Origin: Candidatus Pacearchaeota archaeon ex4484_31
GTDB taxonomy: Archaea > Nanobdellota > Nanobdellia > Pacearchaeales > UBA284
NCBI GenBank assembly: GCA_002254805.1
Contig: NJDW01000025.1
Coordinates: 1 to 5,130, forward strand
Reading direction: 5' to 3'
DNA length: 5,130 nt
The first letter of the stretch is position 1, and each line of letters opens with the position of its first letter. The position numbers were made by a program, and so were the translations under genes. This document shows positions 5,054 through 5,130 of this stretch, piece by piece. Below the pieces are notes generated by a model. The model was not told the DNA's origin. It made no database searches and saw only the letters and a program-made list of their open reading frames with translations.

Positions 5054-5130
5054 TTTCTTACAAAGATTTTAAAGCCAATAATTTTGAATGTAAAATCCTT
5101 TTTAAGCCTTTTATTCATTTCCTCACATAT
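5032..5130 (-). CDS. C-terminal end of an upstream gene, possibly YhbY/CRM-domain RNA-binding protein (partial)
   Basis: One frame is open from the right edge to a TAA inside the S19e gene, giving 32 residues. Its part FKIIGFKIFVRK can be laid, without gaps, on the end of the YhbY/CRM domain (pattern x-V-I-G-x-x-x-V-L-Y-R), with EEMNKRL in the position of the preceding helix. YhbY-like proteins, which bind pre-ribosomal RNA, commonly lie immediately upstream of S19e in archaea, so synteny agrees. Against it: the match is short, the frame is only 33 codons in AT-rich DNA, and a 22-nt overlap is larger than others here. The rest of the gene is outside the window. Confidence 0.45.
   Translation of the reverse strand: MCEEMNKRLKKDFTFKIIGFKIFVRKWRKLKK

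Noticed and set aside
5054..5090. TATA-like element upstream of S19e
   Set aside because: TTTAAAA is too close to the start codon (about 17 nt), and the stretch is probably coding sequence of the upstream gene.

Overview
The window is AT-rich archaeal chromosomal DNA with very tight gene packing. The archaeal assignment rests on eukaryote-like ribosomal proteins S19e, L39e and L31e next to a PDCD5/TFAR19 DNA-binding protein, a Cbf5-type pseudouridine synthase with a PUA domain, TATA-like boxes close to start codons, and a histone-fold protein. A class II (not class I) lysyl-tRNA synthetase, lysine-rich extensions on ribosomal proteins, a shortened Cbf5 and an alpha3-truncated histone together suggest a small-genome DPANN-type lineage. 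That lineage call is inference.

Layout, right to left, since nearly everything is on the minus strand. At the right edge (5032-5130) is the C-terminal end of a gene that looks like a YhbY/CRM-domain RNA-binding protein. It runs 22 nt into a ribosomal operon: S19e (4601-5053), PDCD5-like protein (4348-4608, 8-nt overlap), L39e (4128-4346, 3-nt overlap), L31e with a long charged tail (3560-4120), and a small glycine-zipper membrane protein of unknown function (3278-3556, 3-nt gap). In many archaea the gene after L31e encodes eIF6; here it does not.

Facing this operon is the only plus-strand gene, a membrane-anchored or secreted protein of unknown function (2711-3265). It converges on the small membrane protein with only 12 nt between them, and a T-rich tract lies at the junction. 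It diverges from cbf5 (1836-2630) across an 80-bp AT-rich promoter region. The class II lysS follows (298-1791), then a tiny 55-residue histone-fold gene (86-253), and finally the first 20 codons of a probable exported protein (1-60) that leaves the window on the left.

Functionally the window is mostly translation and ribosome biogenesis (ribosomal proteins, rRNA/tRNA pseudouridylation, tRNA-Lys charging), plus two DNA-binding proteins and three membrane or exported proteins without known roles. Only three starts have a clear GAGGT(G) Shine-Dalgarno: the left-edge gene, L39e and the 2711 gene. The others look leaderless or translationally coupled. No tRNA, rRNA, CRISPR array, insertion sequence or other mobile element was seen, and no gene-free stretch reaches 300 bases.
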